DNA from: Phytophthora colocasiae
Taxonomy: Eukaryota; Oomycota; Peronosporomycetes; Peronosporales; Peronosporaceae
Direction of reading: 5' to 3'
Length of the DNA: 64,000 bases
NCBI GenBank assembly: GCA_018806915.1
Contig: JAGKQI010000073.1
Location: 1,178,001-1,242,000, forward strand
In this document: piece by piece, positions 44,102 to 53,712 of the stretch
Layout: every line of letters begins with the position of its first letter
Position numbering within the stretch: the first letter of the stretch is position 1
The notes under the pieces: model-generated
What the model saw: only the letters and a program-made list of their open reading frames with translations
Database searches by the model: none
What the model was told of the DNA's origin: nothing
Position numbers and translations under genes: made by a program

Positions 44102-45436
44102 ATGGACTATCGCCAGTACGCGGCGCCAGCTACCAACCCCATGGTCTCGTCCGCGCGAGGCATGGCACGGCTCAACGGCAGTAACCGCGCAGCCTGGAAC
44201 GCCATGGACCTGCAGATCGGTGCTCAAATGCCATCAAATAACGCTCGTGGCACGCCGGCGGACGGCGGCGCTCTCTCTGCACGTAACGTGTTGCTTCAGA
44301 AGAGGCTGCGCGAGCGGAAGCGCTACGACTCGGCCGATGAGGCCATGAAGAAGGCTGCAGCGAGCGCAGCTAATCGGTATCAGACTCAGACGCCGACTCA
44401 GTCTCAAGCCCCAGTCCAAGTTCCTCAGAATCAGAATCAGCCGAGTGAAGTTCACCATGAACGACCGTTCTCGCCGGCTCAGATCGGGCAGTCGGCCTTC
44501 TTCAATGCTATGAACGACTCGGCCAAGCCTAAGAGCAATGTACAGCGTAATGCCCCAACGTCGACGTATGAACCGCCGGGAGGAGCCGAACAAGGTCGAA
44601 ATGTACTGATTCAGCGTAAATTACAGAGCAAGTCGTCATTCGACTCGGCGGATTATCAGATGGCCAAGGCGCACCGCGAACATTCTTCGGACATGGAAGA
44701 CACCCCCATGGAGGACGTCAGTGAGCCAAAGGAGGAAGAAGCCGCCAGCTCTCCGTGTGCGACTTCGGTGAACGCCAGACGCCAGCAATTTGCCAGTATG
44801 AGTCCTAGTCGCGCTGGCAAATACGGTGCCCTGGAGAACAAGAAGAAGCCCAGTCGACGAGAATTATTAGAGAAACAGCAGAAAGGGACGGATCAAGACG
44901 AGGAGATGGTGGCAGAAGAGAAGACTGAGTCAGGATCCAACTACGGGAAGCTGTCGGCTGCTCACGTGCTGATTCGACGCAAATTGAAGGAACGCAAGCG
45001 ATTCGACTCGGCGGACTATGCCATGGAGAAACAGGGACAGCAAACAGACGTGCCTGCTGATGTTGCAGCCAATCCTGCAGCTCCGGGTAGTTACGGCACG
45101 ATGGGAGCATCACCGGCGAGTATTGATCACCAGGTGAAGCATATCAAGCTGTCCGAGGCCCCGAGTGGACGGGTTGCTACCCCCACGCCTGTAGTTGCCA
45201 ACGCTGCTCAGGCTGCATTGGCTGCTCGACAAGCTCGGTATGCTGGACTAAAGGGCGCCGGAAAGCCAAATCCCACAGCTAACAGCGCCCCACAGGCGGC
45301 CCTCTCGGATCGCTATGGCCTTGACAAGAGCGCTCCTCCTTCGGGTGCTGCTGTTGCCCGCAATTTGGTACTGGAACGCAAACTCGCCGAGCGGAAAATC
45401 TTCGACTCGGCCGACCACTTCAAGAAAGCCGCATGA
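44102..45436 (+). CDS. Protein with four endosulfine/ARPP19-type motifs
   Basis: A single-exon 444-residue frame starting MDYRQYAAPATNPM. Four segments repeat one pattern: RNVLLQKRLRERKRYDSADE (61-80), RNVLIQRKLQSKSSFDSADY (166-185), AHVLIRRKLKERKRFDSADY (287-306) and RNLVLERKLAERKIFDSADH (420-439). In endosulfine/ARPP19 the sequence FDSGDY carries the serine that Greatwall kinase phosphorylates, turning the protein into a PP2A-B55 inhibitor at mitotic entry. The candidate serines here are 77, 182, 303 and 436, each preceded by the expected amphipathic basic helix. The Gly of FDSGDY is Ala in all four. Linkers are disordered and rich in Gln, Pro and Ala. Known endosulfines normally have one such motif, so the multi-motif layout is unusual. 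The phosphatase role is inferred. Confidence 0.75.
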   Translation: MDYRQYAAPATNPMVSSARGMARLNGSNRAAWNAMDLQIGAQMPSNNARGTPADGGALSARNVLLQKRLRERKRYDSADEAMKKAAASAANRYQTQTPTQSQAPVQVPQNQNQPSEVHHERPFSPAQIGQSAFFNAMNDSAKPKSNVQRNAPTSTYEPPGGAEQGRNVLIQRKLQSKSSFDSADYQMAKAHREHSSDMEDTPMEDVSEPKEEEAASSPCATSVNARRQQFASMSPSRAGKYGALENKKKPSRRELLEKQQKGTDQDEEMVAEEKTESGSNYGKLSAAHVLIRRKLKERKRFDSADYAMEKQGQQTDVPADVAANPAAPGSYGTMGASPASIDHQVKHIKLSEAPSGRVATPTPVVANAAQAALAARQARYAGLKGAGKPNPTANSAPQAALSDRYGLDKSAPPSGAAVARNLVLERKLAERKIFDSADHFKKAA

Positions 45437-45736
45437 ACGTGTCACAAAATGCAATTGCACCGCTACACATACGCGTTGAGGGCTGCTGGTGACACAACCA
45501 AGGAGTTGATCAGGAGGTGACTAGTAAGTGACGTTTGTATCAGTGATGGTCAGTCAGTCATGTACCAGCACGAAGTAAGTGCCGTGCAGATAGACAGACA
45601 TACGTGTGACTCAGGAGGGTCGTCAACAGCGTTCACCTCGCATGTTGCTAGGGAAGCGAAAAGCTTTTTTTTATTTTGAATGAAAATTATATTTTTTAAA
45701 TTTATATTGTAAAAAAATACTGATAAAAAGCGCGCG

Positions 45737-46570
45737 ATGGGGAACACTGCGACCAAGGCGCGCGAGGCTCATGCTCAGGCCAAGAGCAAGCCTAAGAACA
45801 ACCGCAGTGTACAGAAGCAGAAGCTCAAGACTGCAGCGGCCACAGGTGTGCTCGCTTTACCCGCCAGTAAGCTCAAGCAGCTGCCCCCGGAGCTACTGGA
45901 GCTCTCATCGTTGCGTACTCTGGACCTCACGGGCAATAAACTCAGTACATTGCCATCCCAGCTCAACAGCCTCAAGGCCTTGAAGACGCTTAAGTTGTCC
46001 TCCAATGTCCTCGATTCGTTGCCGGATCTGTCGGGTCTTACAGCTCTCACAACACTCGTGTTGGACGGAAACGTCCTTGAGGACATCCCACAGCCACTCC
46101 CGCCTAATTTACTCAAGCTATCGCTTAAAGGCAATCGAATCCGTGCCCTACCTCGAAGTGTACTGAACTTAGCTCATTTACAGGAGCTGGATCTATCGGA
46201 AAACGCCCTCGAGACTCTACCTTCGAACTTAGGCGAACTGCAGGAGCTACAGGAGCTCAACGTGGACGACAACAAGCTTACGGAGCTTCCGGCCGCTTTG
46301 GGCAGATGCGGGAAGCTCAAAGTACTTTCTGCACGTCGCAACACCTTGGTTGGACGTTCAGCGGGGGCTAAAGAGCAACCAATTGCTGCTGAGCTTTTGG
46401 GAGAAAGCTCGACGGTGCAGGTGATGAATTTGGAGGGGAACCCCATGACCAAAGAGGATCTGCAGACGATGGATGGCTTTGACGCATTCCTCACTCGACG
46501 TACGAAGCTGAAGAACAAGGAGATTCACGGCGGCTTGAACTCGGATCTGAGTCTCTGTGGACTGGAGTAA
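45737..46570 (+). CDS. Leucine-rich repeat protein, LRRC57-like, likely myristoylated
   Basis: An intronless gene of 277 residues. MGNTATKA fits an N-terminal N-myristoylation signal (Gly2), as in LRRC57. After a basic stretch, about seven leucine-rich repeats run from residue 40 to 215 (LRTLDLTGNKLSTLPSQLNS, LTTLVLDGNVLEDIPQPLPP, LQELDLSENALETLPSNLGE, LQELNVDDNKLTELPAALGR). The C-terminus (NPMTKEDLQTMDGFDAFLTR) matches the LRRC57 cap. LRRC57 has no well-defined biochemical role; membrane-tethered protein binding is inferred. An AT-rich tract precedes the start. Confidence 0.85.
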   Translation: MGNTATKAREAHAQAKSKPKNNRSVQKQKLKTAAATGVLALPASKLKQLPPELLELSSLRTLDLTGNKLSTLPSQLNSLKALKTLKLSSNVLDSLPDLSGLTALTTLVLDGNVLEDIPQPLPPNLLKLSLKGNRIRALPRSVLNLAHLQELDLSENALETLPSNLGELQELQELNVDDNKLTELPAALGRCGKLKVLSARRNTLVGRSAGAKEQPIAAELLGESSTVQVMNLEGNPMTKEDLQTMDGFDAFLTRRTKLKNKEIHGGLNSDLSLCGLE

Positions 46571-46609
46571 GGTGTTGGTCGTGCACATAATGCTTTTTTT
46601 GTATATATT

Positions 46610-48490
46610 TTATGGTTCTTGACTTTGTACTGACGCTTCTGGTTGTGCTTGAAATGCTGAGCTGTAATTGTCGATTCGGATGCTAACGTGACGTGAAAGT
46701 GACGTTCTGGTTGGTGCTTTGAGGGAAGAGGTAGGCAAATTCTGTGTGGTGTTTGTCCTTGCTTGTCGCTCTACTCCTGTAGACACAGCGGTGATTGCAG
46801 CCTCCAAGTCCACTTCAGCAGAGCTCCACTCTTGTTCCAAAGCTGCTATAATCGAGTCCTCGTCGGTATTTTCCAGACTAACCTCTCGAGATCGGTGAGC
46901 AGCGACTCCACGCACGATCTCGGCGAGATTCTGAGAAACAAGAGCAACCAGCGCTGGGTCGATGTCTGTGGAAGACTGCAAGCAAATATTGCCGACGCTT
47001 TTATTCGGATGAGTCGCAACGTCGTACAAATAGGCCCCGCCATCACTGTATGCAGCGATTCGCGCCTCCCTTTCATGGTTAAGCTGCTGGTCCCGTCGAT
47101 GGAGTCTCGCATAGACGATGGACAAGTTCCGGTGAGCTCGAGCTCGCCCCAAACGGCAGTCTAAGACTTTGGATGAACACAACTTGAGATCACGGTGATG
47201 GCAGCTCAGGGCGTGACCGAAATTCAGCTGAGCAAGTGCCAAGTTGCCCAGATTCGCGTAAACGCGTGCCTCCAGTTCTCGATCCCTTTCTTCTAGCGCA
47301 ATTTGCAGCGCTTCTTGCTGGTGAGTGAGGGATGGTCCGTACGCGTGCGCATCCAGTAGCAACAAGCCCAGAGCTTTCACAGCTCGAGCTTGAAGCCGAA
47401 GGTCTTTGGCTCGTTGCGCCAGTTCAAGTGATCGTCTCTGAGCTGCAAAGGCGTGCTTGATGCAAGTCGTAACAGCGTTACTTGTGTTTGAAGTAGAAGC
47501 GACCACAAGTTCGCGCAGAGCTACGCCTCGGTGATGGTGGAGCAAAGAAGTTAATGCTAGGTTTGCTGGGGATTCCACTCTGAAGGAAATTGTGTGTCCA
47601 TGGGAGCGCTCGATGGATTTTAACGCATCTGTGAAGTGCTGAATAGCTGCTACCAAGGCAGGCGGATTACCATACAGCAAGAAGGATCCCAGTGTGACGT
47701 GCCTAGCCAAGACGTGTAATTTCGCCGCCGCTGCTGCACTAGCAGCACGTGCAGCTGCTTCCAACTCGGTCAAGAAGAAGTTAGAGTCGTCATCATCGTC
47801 AGTACCGTCATCGACTGCTAGGCCTGGAAGAGCCGCTTCAACCGTATTGACGACCGCTATCTGGACAGCCTGGCGACTAGGAGGCCGTCCTGAATTTGCA
47901 GAGGGCAAATTCCCTGAAGAGCGGCTACTGAAAAGCGACAATCCGTCCAGAGACTGACGTAATGGTGTTGGAGCTGTGGAAATCCGGGCAAGAGTTTTCG
48001 CAGATCCCTGACGGTGTAATTCTCTTCTCGCGTATCGTGTACGAGGCCGGGCATTCATCACCAGATCCTGAAGAGATTCGCTATCCGTGGTTGCCGTCGT
48101 CCCCCTCAATGAACGTGCACTTCCAGCTGAAGTTGAAAACCGTAGCGGTTGAAGCCGAGGTGATATCCTCACAGTGTTAGCAACACTGTTATCTTCCCAT
48201 GCCGGTGACGTCAAGCTCAGCTCGCCACGAAGTGCAACCTGCCTAGAAGGAGGCCGAGAAGAAGGTAACGACTCTAGAGCCACGTCGCTGTTGCTGCTAT
48301 CTTGCTGGTTGGAGCCTTGTCTCGGCAAAACTAGTGGGGCTGCAGATTTCGACCTCCCTGTCGACGTTCCTTTGCTTTGATGAAGACGCTGCTTCAGCTG
48401 AACCAGGCCACTCCGTGATGGCGGTCGAGTCGTCGTCTCGTACCTGTCTCTCCTACCGGAACCTTCTCGTCGTTTGGTAGGGACTGCCAT
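46610..48490 (-). CDS. TPR-repeat protein with long disordered N-terminus
   Basis: Starting at ATG 48490 (MAVPTKRREGSGRRD) the product has 626 residues. The frame stays open upstream to 48697, so the start could be earlier; I chose the Met whose downstream codons look best used. Residues 1 to about 210 are Ser/Arg-rich and disordered. From about 215 to 440 tetratricopeptide helices are visible: ALVAAIQHFTDALKSIE, ACxHAFAAQRRSLELAQRA-like, ARAVKALGLLLLDAH, HQQEALQIALEERDRELEAR, VYANLGNLALAQLNFGHALS and ARAHRNLSIVYARL. The pattern is like that of GPSM/TTC scaffold proteins. The C-terminus is Ser/Thr-rich. It is divergent from the ankyrin gene, with 226 bp between starts. Confidence 0.75.
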   Translation of the reverse strand: MAVPTKRREGSGRRDRYETTTRPPSRSGLVQLKQRLHQSKGTSTGRSKSAAPLVLPRQGSNQQDSSNSDVALESLPSSRPPSRQVALRGELSLTSPAWEDNSVANTVRISPRLQPLRFSTSAGSARSLRGTTATTDSESLQDLVMNARPRTRYARRELHRQGSAKTLARISTAPTPLRQSLDGLSLFSSRSSGNLPSANSGRPPSRQAVQIAVVNTVEAALPGLAVDDGTDDDDDSNFFLTELEAAARAASAAAAAKLHVLARHVTLGSFLLYGNPPALVAAIQHFTDALKSIERSHGHTISFRVESPANLALTSLLHHHRGVALRELVVASTSNTSNAVTTCIKHAFAAQRRSLELAQRAKDLRLQARAVKALGLLLLDAHAYGPSLTHQQEALQIALEERDRELEARVYANLGNLALAQLNFGHALSCHHRDLKLCSSKVLDCRLGRARAHRNLSIVYARLHRRDQQLNHEREARIAAYSDGGAYLYDVATHPNKSVGNICLQSSTDIDPALVALVSQNLAEIVRGVAAHRSREVSLENTDEDSIIAALEQEWSSAEVDLEAAITAVSTGVERQARTNTTQNLPTSSLKAPTRTSLSRHVSIRIDNYSSAFQAQPEASVQSQEP

Positions 48491-48716
48491 TGTGCTGCTT
48501 TCCTGGACGTGGTGGTTGCGCTGCTCAGCGCAAAAGTTCGGGTACATGGTTTTCACATCCATTCGTGACGACCTCCTATCCTCCATGGCCATGACAACAC
48601 GCCTTGTAGGTGTTCCAAGACTGGAAGTGCATTTCCACACCATATTTTTAGGCTCCTGCGTGGTGAGGCGTAGTGCACTTCCACCTGAAAACGACAATCG
48701 AGTTCAGGGCTTTGCA
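48491..48716. promoter_or_regulatory. Divergent promoter region between TPR and ankyrin genes
   Basis: The two start codons face away from each other across 226 bp, so both promoters must lie here or overlap the genes. I see no TATA box and no convincing oomycete initiator. Confidence 0.4.
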
Positions 48717-51700
48717 ATGGGAGGTCAAGTCTCGCTTCAACAGGCAGCAGCTGTGGGAAATGTGGGCACTGTTAAAATCGCTCTGGAGAAAGGCAAAGAG
48801 GTTGACGCCAAAGACAAAAACGGATGGACGCCACTCCTTGTTGCTGCTCGAGAAGGCCATGAAGGTGTCGTCCGCCTCCTGCTTCACTATGACGCAATAC
48901 CAGATCTACCAAGTAAGACGGGCTGGACACCGCTCATGTGGGCTGCTGAAGCTGGACACGAGAGTGTACTGCAAGCTCTTCTGGATCGCAAAGCGAATGT
49001 CAATGCTTGCAACAGTGTCGGGGTCACTGCTCTTAGCCTTTCCGCTCAAAACGGGCATCTACAGAGCGTACGTGTGCTGTTGAACCATGGGGCGATTGTC
49101 GATTTGGCCGATACGGATGGATGGACGCCGCTAATGAAAGCTGCTAAGATGGACCATAGCGATATCGTTCTCCTGCTTCTCGAGTTCAAGGCAGATGCGA
49201 ATGCAGTCAATGTACAAGGCAGAACGGCACTAGACTTAGCCACCGCTCAAAACTCTACCAACGTCAAGAAGATTTTGCTGGAGTATAAAAACCAGCCCGG
49301 AGAAAGCTCGAGATCTTGGTCTGTTTTGAACGCTGTCCTGCACGGGGATATCGATATGGTACGGTCGGCTTTGGAAGAAGGAGCGAGTCTGGAATGCCAA
49401 GACGATGACGGCAACACGCCACTGATACTCGCAGCCAATGACGGATACACATCAATCGTGTACTTGTGCATCACACAAGGAACTAAAGTGGATGCCCAGA
49501 ACTCGTGGAAACAAACAGCGCTTTGTGTGGCAGCTAAAGAGGGTCATCATGAAGTGATCAGTGCTTTACTCGACGCTGGCGCTAGTGTGGATCTTGCCGA
49601 CCAAGATAACTGGACGCCGTTGTATTATGCGGCTAGAAGTGGCCACATGGAAGCCGTTCGGTCTCTCATAGTGTACGGCGCTAATGTTAACACTCGAGAC
49701 CACGAAGGACGTTCACCTTTAGGTGCTGCTGCAGCCGAGGGAGCTTTGGGAACTGTTGGTATCCTTCTTGACTGTGGTGCTCAGATTGATCTTGTAGACA
49801 ATAACCAATGGACTCCTTTACGCCAGGCAGTTCAATTCGGTCATGAGAGCATCGTCCGTCTTCTATTGGAGAACAAGGCTACAATTGATATTCACGGCAC
49901 AGATGGACTCACACCGTTGCACGCTTCCGTGATAAAAGGCAGTATTTCTCTCGTTACTCTCCTGTTGCACAATGGTGCTGCGATCGATTTATCCGGTTAC
50001 GATGGGAAAACTGCTCTCATCTTTGCTGCTGCTGAGAATCAATTGAAAATCGTTCAATTGCTTTTGGAACGTCATGCTGATGCCATGACACGCGATCGAC
50101 ATGGGCTGACAGCCTTGGAGTACGCAGAACGTGAAGGCTATGCAGCAATTGTTATGGTTCTTAAGGAATTTCGACACAAGAGCTCCAGTGCGCTAGCAAT
50201 TGCTTCTCGACAAGGAGACATCGAGAAACTTCATGTAGCTCTGGATAACGATATGAATGTCAACAGCCAAGATGAACATGGGAATACGCCATTACTATTG
50301 GCAGTCACTGAAGGACATTTCGACGTTGTACGGCTCCTGCTCGACCACAAAGCGGATATCCATGCTGCTACCAAGAGCGGTCGGACAGCGTTGATGCTTG
50401 CAGCTCAACACGGTTGGGTCGACGTTGCCAGAGAGTTAATCTCTTTTGGAGCAAATATCGAGGGGTTTGATACCAATGGCGCATCTGCCATCTTGCTCGC
50501 TGCTGAAGCGGGATACGTGGGTTTGTTGCAGCTTTTACGGAAACAAGGTGCTAATATTGACGAAAGGGATTGTCACGGGAGAACGGCGTTGATTCAATGT
50601 GTACTACGCCACCAATTGGACACTGCTCGGACGCTTCTTGATCACGGGGCCGGGTTGAACGTGAACGATGAGACTGGAAGGACTGCATTGCTGCACGCTT
50701 GTTCGCTCGGGTTGTTCGATGTAGTTTCGTTGCTTATTGACCGCGGTGCAGACGTGGATACTGCTGATCACAACGGCGTGACTCCATTGATTGAATGTGC
50801 TGTCCAGGGAAATGATTCGATCGCGCTTTTACTGCTAAGTCATAACGCAAGTATCCACAAGAAGGACAAGAACGGACGAACAGCGCTGATTGTTGCCTTG
50901 GAAGGGAAACACGTCGCTGTTATCAAAACGTTACTGGATGCAGCTGCAGGGCCGAAAGATGCTGCTTTATCAGAGCTCCGGAAGACGTTGGACATGCCTC
51001 CAAGTGCCAACGTACAACCGGTGACAGGAAATGGCCGCCAAACGATGGCGAAATCCATGGATAAAAAGAGTCCTTCGTTACTTGAAGTGGCTGCAAAGGG
51101 TAGTGTGAATGATGTCAAAATGGCAGTTGCACGAGTGAAAGACATTAACTTACGAGGGCATGAAGACTGTACTGCATTGATGGTGGCAGCCAAATTCAAC
51201 AGTAACGTGGAAGTTCTTCGCTGTATCCTGGAGAGGAATGCTGATGTGAACTCTCACGATGTCTTTGGAGAGACAGCTCTGACTTACGCGGTGTCTTCAG
51301 ATCGATTGGATGCTTCTTCCTTGCTGTTAGAGTATGGCGCTGAGATTGATTTGGTGATTGGAGAAGGTCGGACGCCACTAACGTGTGCTGTTTCAAGAGG
51401 CTGTGAGGAACTAGTTCGCCTTCTTCTTGAGCACAATGCGAATGTTGCAGCAGTCGATGGAGCAGGATGGGCTCCAATTCACCGAGCAGCTTTTCTTGGG
51501 AACTGCGCAATAACTTCTCTTCTCTTGGATCATGGAGCGGAGATTGAAGTTCTGAATCGAATCAACGAAGAAACTCCTCTAGCGCATGCTGCTGGCAACG
51601 GGAAAGAAGATTTAGTTCGTCTTCTACTGGATCGTGGGGCCAACATCAACGCACAAAATAAATGGGGGGAGACGCCGCTCCGTCTTGCAGTGAATGAAGA

Positions 51701-52259
51701 TCACTTTAGTGTTGCTGCTCTGCTTCTTCAACGTGGTGCAGCTGTGGACTTGGCAGATGATTACCGTTGTACACCACTCATCCAAGCGACTTTAATGGGG
51801 ACGGAAGATATGATGCGTCTCCTGTTAAAGTGCATGGCAGACGTCAACGCCAAGGATGATACAGGGAAAACCGCGTTGATTGCTGCAGCCGAGTACGATT
51901 TATGCGGAGGGATTGAATTACTGCTTTCGAATGGAGCAGATATTAATTTAAGTGACGATGTGGGGAAAACAGCTCTCATGGCTGCTGTGTGTGAAGGTCA
52001 CATTAACGCAGTGCATCTTCTTCTGGATCGGAATGCAGATATCAATCGAACATGCAGTGCTGGGTTGACCGCATTAGAGTACGCGACCCAACACAACCAG
52101 ATCAGTATCGTTGAAATTCTACAAGACCATCAAAATCGCCGATTACCAACAAGAACTGTACAGCTCGCAAGTAGTGCGAATTGGGCCAAGTTACTATTGC
52201 CCGGGAATGTCTTGAAGCGTTTTCAATTGAAGCAGAATTCGATTGATGGAGATTTTTGA
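48717..52259 (+). CDS. Giant ankyrin-repeat protein, likely myristoylated
   Basis: Starting at ATG 48717 (MGGQVSLQQAAAVGNVGTVK) it has 1180 residues. The frame is open upstream to 48474, but that stretch overlaps the divergent promoter, and the chosen start gives a Gly2 myristoylation motif. About 34 ankyrin repeats (consensus DGxTPLxxAAxxGHxxVVRLLLxxGAxVD) fall into four blocks. Each block begins with an N-cap-like repeat (SLQQAAAVG; SWSVLNAVLHG; SALAIASRQG; SLLEVAAKG) and each of the first three ends in a short linker (YKNQPGESSR; KEFRHKSS; and a longer disordered linker near residue 760). The C-terminus (LASSANWAKLLLPGNVLKRF) is not ankyrin. No kinase, channel or membrane segment is present. 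A scaffold role at a membrane is inferred. Confidence 0.85.
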   Translation: MGGQVSLQQAAAVGNVGTVKIALEKGKEVDAKDKNGWTPLLVAAREGHEGVVRLLLHYDAIPDLPSKTGWTPLMWAAEAGHESVLQALLDRKANVNACNSVGVTALSLSAQNGHLQSVRVLLNHGAIVDLADTDGWTPLMKAAKMDHSDIVLLLLEFKADANAVNVQGRTALDLATAQNSTNVKKILLEYKNQPGESSRSWSVLNAVLHGDIDMVRSALEEGASLECQDDDGNTPLILAANDGYTSIVYLCITQGTKVDAQNSWKQTALCVAAKEGHHEVISALLDAGASVDLADQDNWTPLYYAARSGHMEAVRSLIVYGANVNTRDHEGRSPLGAAAAEGALGTVGILLDCGAQIDLVDNNQWTPLRQAVQFGHESIVRLLLENKATIDIHGTDGLTPLHASVIKGSISLVTLLLHNGAAIDLSGYDGKTALIFAAAENQLKIVQLLLERHADAMTRDRHGLTALEYAEREGYAAIVMVLKEFRHKSSSALAIASRQGDIEKLHVALDNDMNVNSQDEHGNTPLLLAVTEGHFDVVRLLLDHKADIHAATKSGRTALMLAAQHGWVDVARELISFGANIEGFDTNGASAILLAAEAGYVGLLQLLRKQGANIDERDCHGRTALIQCVLRHQLDTARTLLDHGAGLNVNDETGRTALLHACSLGLFDVVSLLIDRGADVDTADHNGVTPLIECAVQGNDSIALLLLSHNASIHKKDKNGRTALIVALEGKHVAVIKTLLDAAAGPKDAALSELRKTLDMPPSANVQPVTGNGRQTMAKSMDKKSPSLLEVAAKGSVNDVKMAVARVKDINLRGHEDCTALMVAAKFNSNVEVLRCILERNADVNSHDVFGETALTYAVSSDRLDASSLLLEYGAEIDLVIGEGRTPLTCAVSRGCEELVRLLLEHNANVAAVDGAGWAPIHRAAFLGNCAITSLLLDHGAEIEVLNRINEETPLAHAAGNGKEDLVRLLLDRGANINAQNKWGETPLRLAVNEDHFSVAALLLQRGAAVDLADDYRCTPLIQATLMGTEDMMRLLLKCMADVNAKDDTGKTALIAAAEYDLCGGIELLLSNGADINLSDDVGKTALMAAVCEGHINAVHLLLDRNADINRTCSAGLTALEYATQHNQISIVEILQDHQNRRLPTRTVQLASSANWAKLLLPGNVLKRFQLKQNSIDGDF

Positions 52260-52358
52260 TACTTAAGCAAATTGTAAAATGAGACTGTTACCATGCATAT
52301 CATTGGCTAAAATTCTTCAACCGCTAGTCTCCAGTAAAACGTTTAGGCACATTCCGTC

Positions 52359-53656
52359 ATGATCAGCAGTGAGTCCAGCGACGAGGAGCTCACCACGCTG
52401 CACCAAGCGGCCGTCACTGCCGCTAAACCTGTGCGAAAGATTAAGAAGGTCAAGAAACCTACAACCGAAGCTTCACCGGCCTCCACCGCTGATGTTACCG
52501 GTCAGAAACGACCTGCGGAAGACTCTCCCGATGTCGAAGTGGACCCGGAAGAGGCCCAAAGACTGAAACGCGAAGCCCGAAAGAAGCGCAAAGCAGAGGA
52601 GAAAGCGGCTCGTGAAGCAGCAAAGAAACAGCAGCAGCAGGAGCAATTGGCCACTGAAAGGGCCACTAAGGGACGCGCCTATACTTTGAGTATGGCCATC
52701 CCCGGTTCCATCCTGGATAATGCCCAAACGAAGGAATTGAAGACCTATTTGGCTGGTCAAGTGGCTCGAGCTGCAGTGATCTTCCAAGTGGATGAGATCG
52801 TGGTGTTTGATGACCAATTGGGCAACAATGTGAGTACTGGTGCGCCTAAAAAGCGAGCACACGACTGTCACGTCTTCATGGCTCGGATTCTGCAGTATTT
52901 AGAGACGCCGCAGTATTTGCGACGTGCTCTGTTCCCCATGCACCAGGATCTGAGTTGTGCTGGTCTGTTGAATCCGTTGGATTGCCCGCATCACCTGCGT
53001 GCGCAGGAGTGGAGTGTGTACCGTGAAGGTGTGGTGACGGACAGACCGTTGAAGGAGAAGGAAGGCTCGCATGTGTATGTTGGTCTTCAAAGAGAAGTGG
53101 TCGTGGATAAAAGGATCCAACCGGGTATCCGAGTGACTGTGAAGATTGACGAAGCGTCCAAGGACTTCAAGAAGAAAAGTACGTACTGCTGCTATCATTT
53201 TTGTGTCTTGTTTCCAAGCTAAGAGTTTTTTTTTTTGTAGTGGTGGGTAAATTAGTTTCTTCAGCAGAACCTCGTGAGCAGCTTGGAGTGTATTGGGGCT
53301 ACACGACTCGCTTTGCACCTTCACTGAGTAATGTGTGGACCGATTCTCCATTCCCTGGCGGCTATGACCTCAAGGTGGGCACGTCTGAGCGTGGTAACGT
53401 GTCTGTGGACGACCAAGATTTCTCTCTGCCTAAATTCCGCCATGCACTGATTGTTTTTGGTGGAGTCGCTGGTATTGAGGAGTGCGTGGATGCTGATGAG
53501 AAAGTTCCCGTGAGTGGTGAAGACTCGAACACGCTCTTTGACATGTGGGTTAACACTTGTCCTGAGCAAGGCAGTCGTACCATTCGTTCAGAGGAGGCAC
53601 TGCTTATCTCTCTTGCTGCTCTTCGGCCGCATGTGACACGTAGTGGACGAGCGTAA
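52359..53656 (+). CDS. SPOUT-fold RNA methyltransferase, C9orf114/SPOUT1-like
   Basis: Exons 52359-53178 and 53241-53656 are joined across a 62-nt intron (GTACGT donor, T-rich tract, GTAG acceptor), giving 411 residues. After an acidic and then lysine-rich N-terminus (about 110 residues, coiled-coil-like), the conserved domain begins GRAYTLSMAIPGSILDNAQT and continues QVARAAVIFQVDEIVVFDDQ. It then reads FMARILQYLETPQYLRRALF, LSCAGLLNPLDCPHHLR, YVGLQREVVVDK and WGYTTRFAPSLSNVW. ALIVFGGVAGIEECVDAD and NTCPEQGSRTIRSEEALLIS near the end form the S-adenosylmethionine-binding knot. The family acts on RNA in the nucleus; the human member is also linked to spindle organisation. Confidence 0.9.
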
Positions 53657-53712
53657 TAGAAGGCGAATGTGGGAGCTCCCCATGGTTGATTAAATACAAG
53701 CACACTGCAGAT

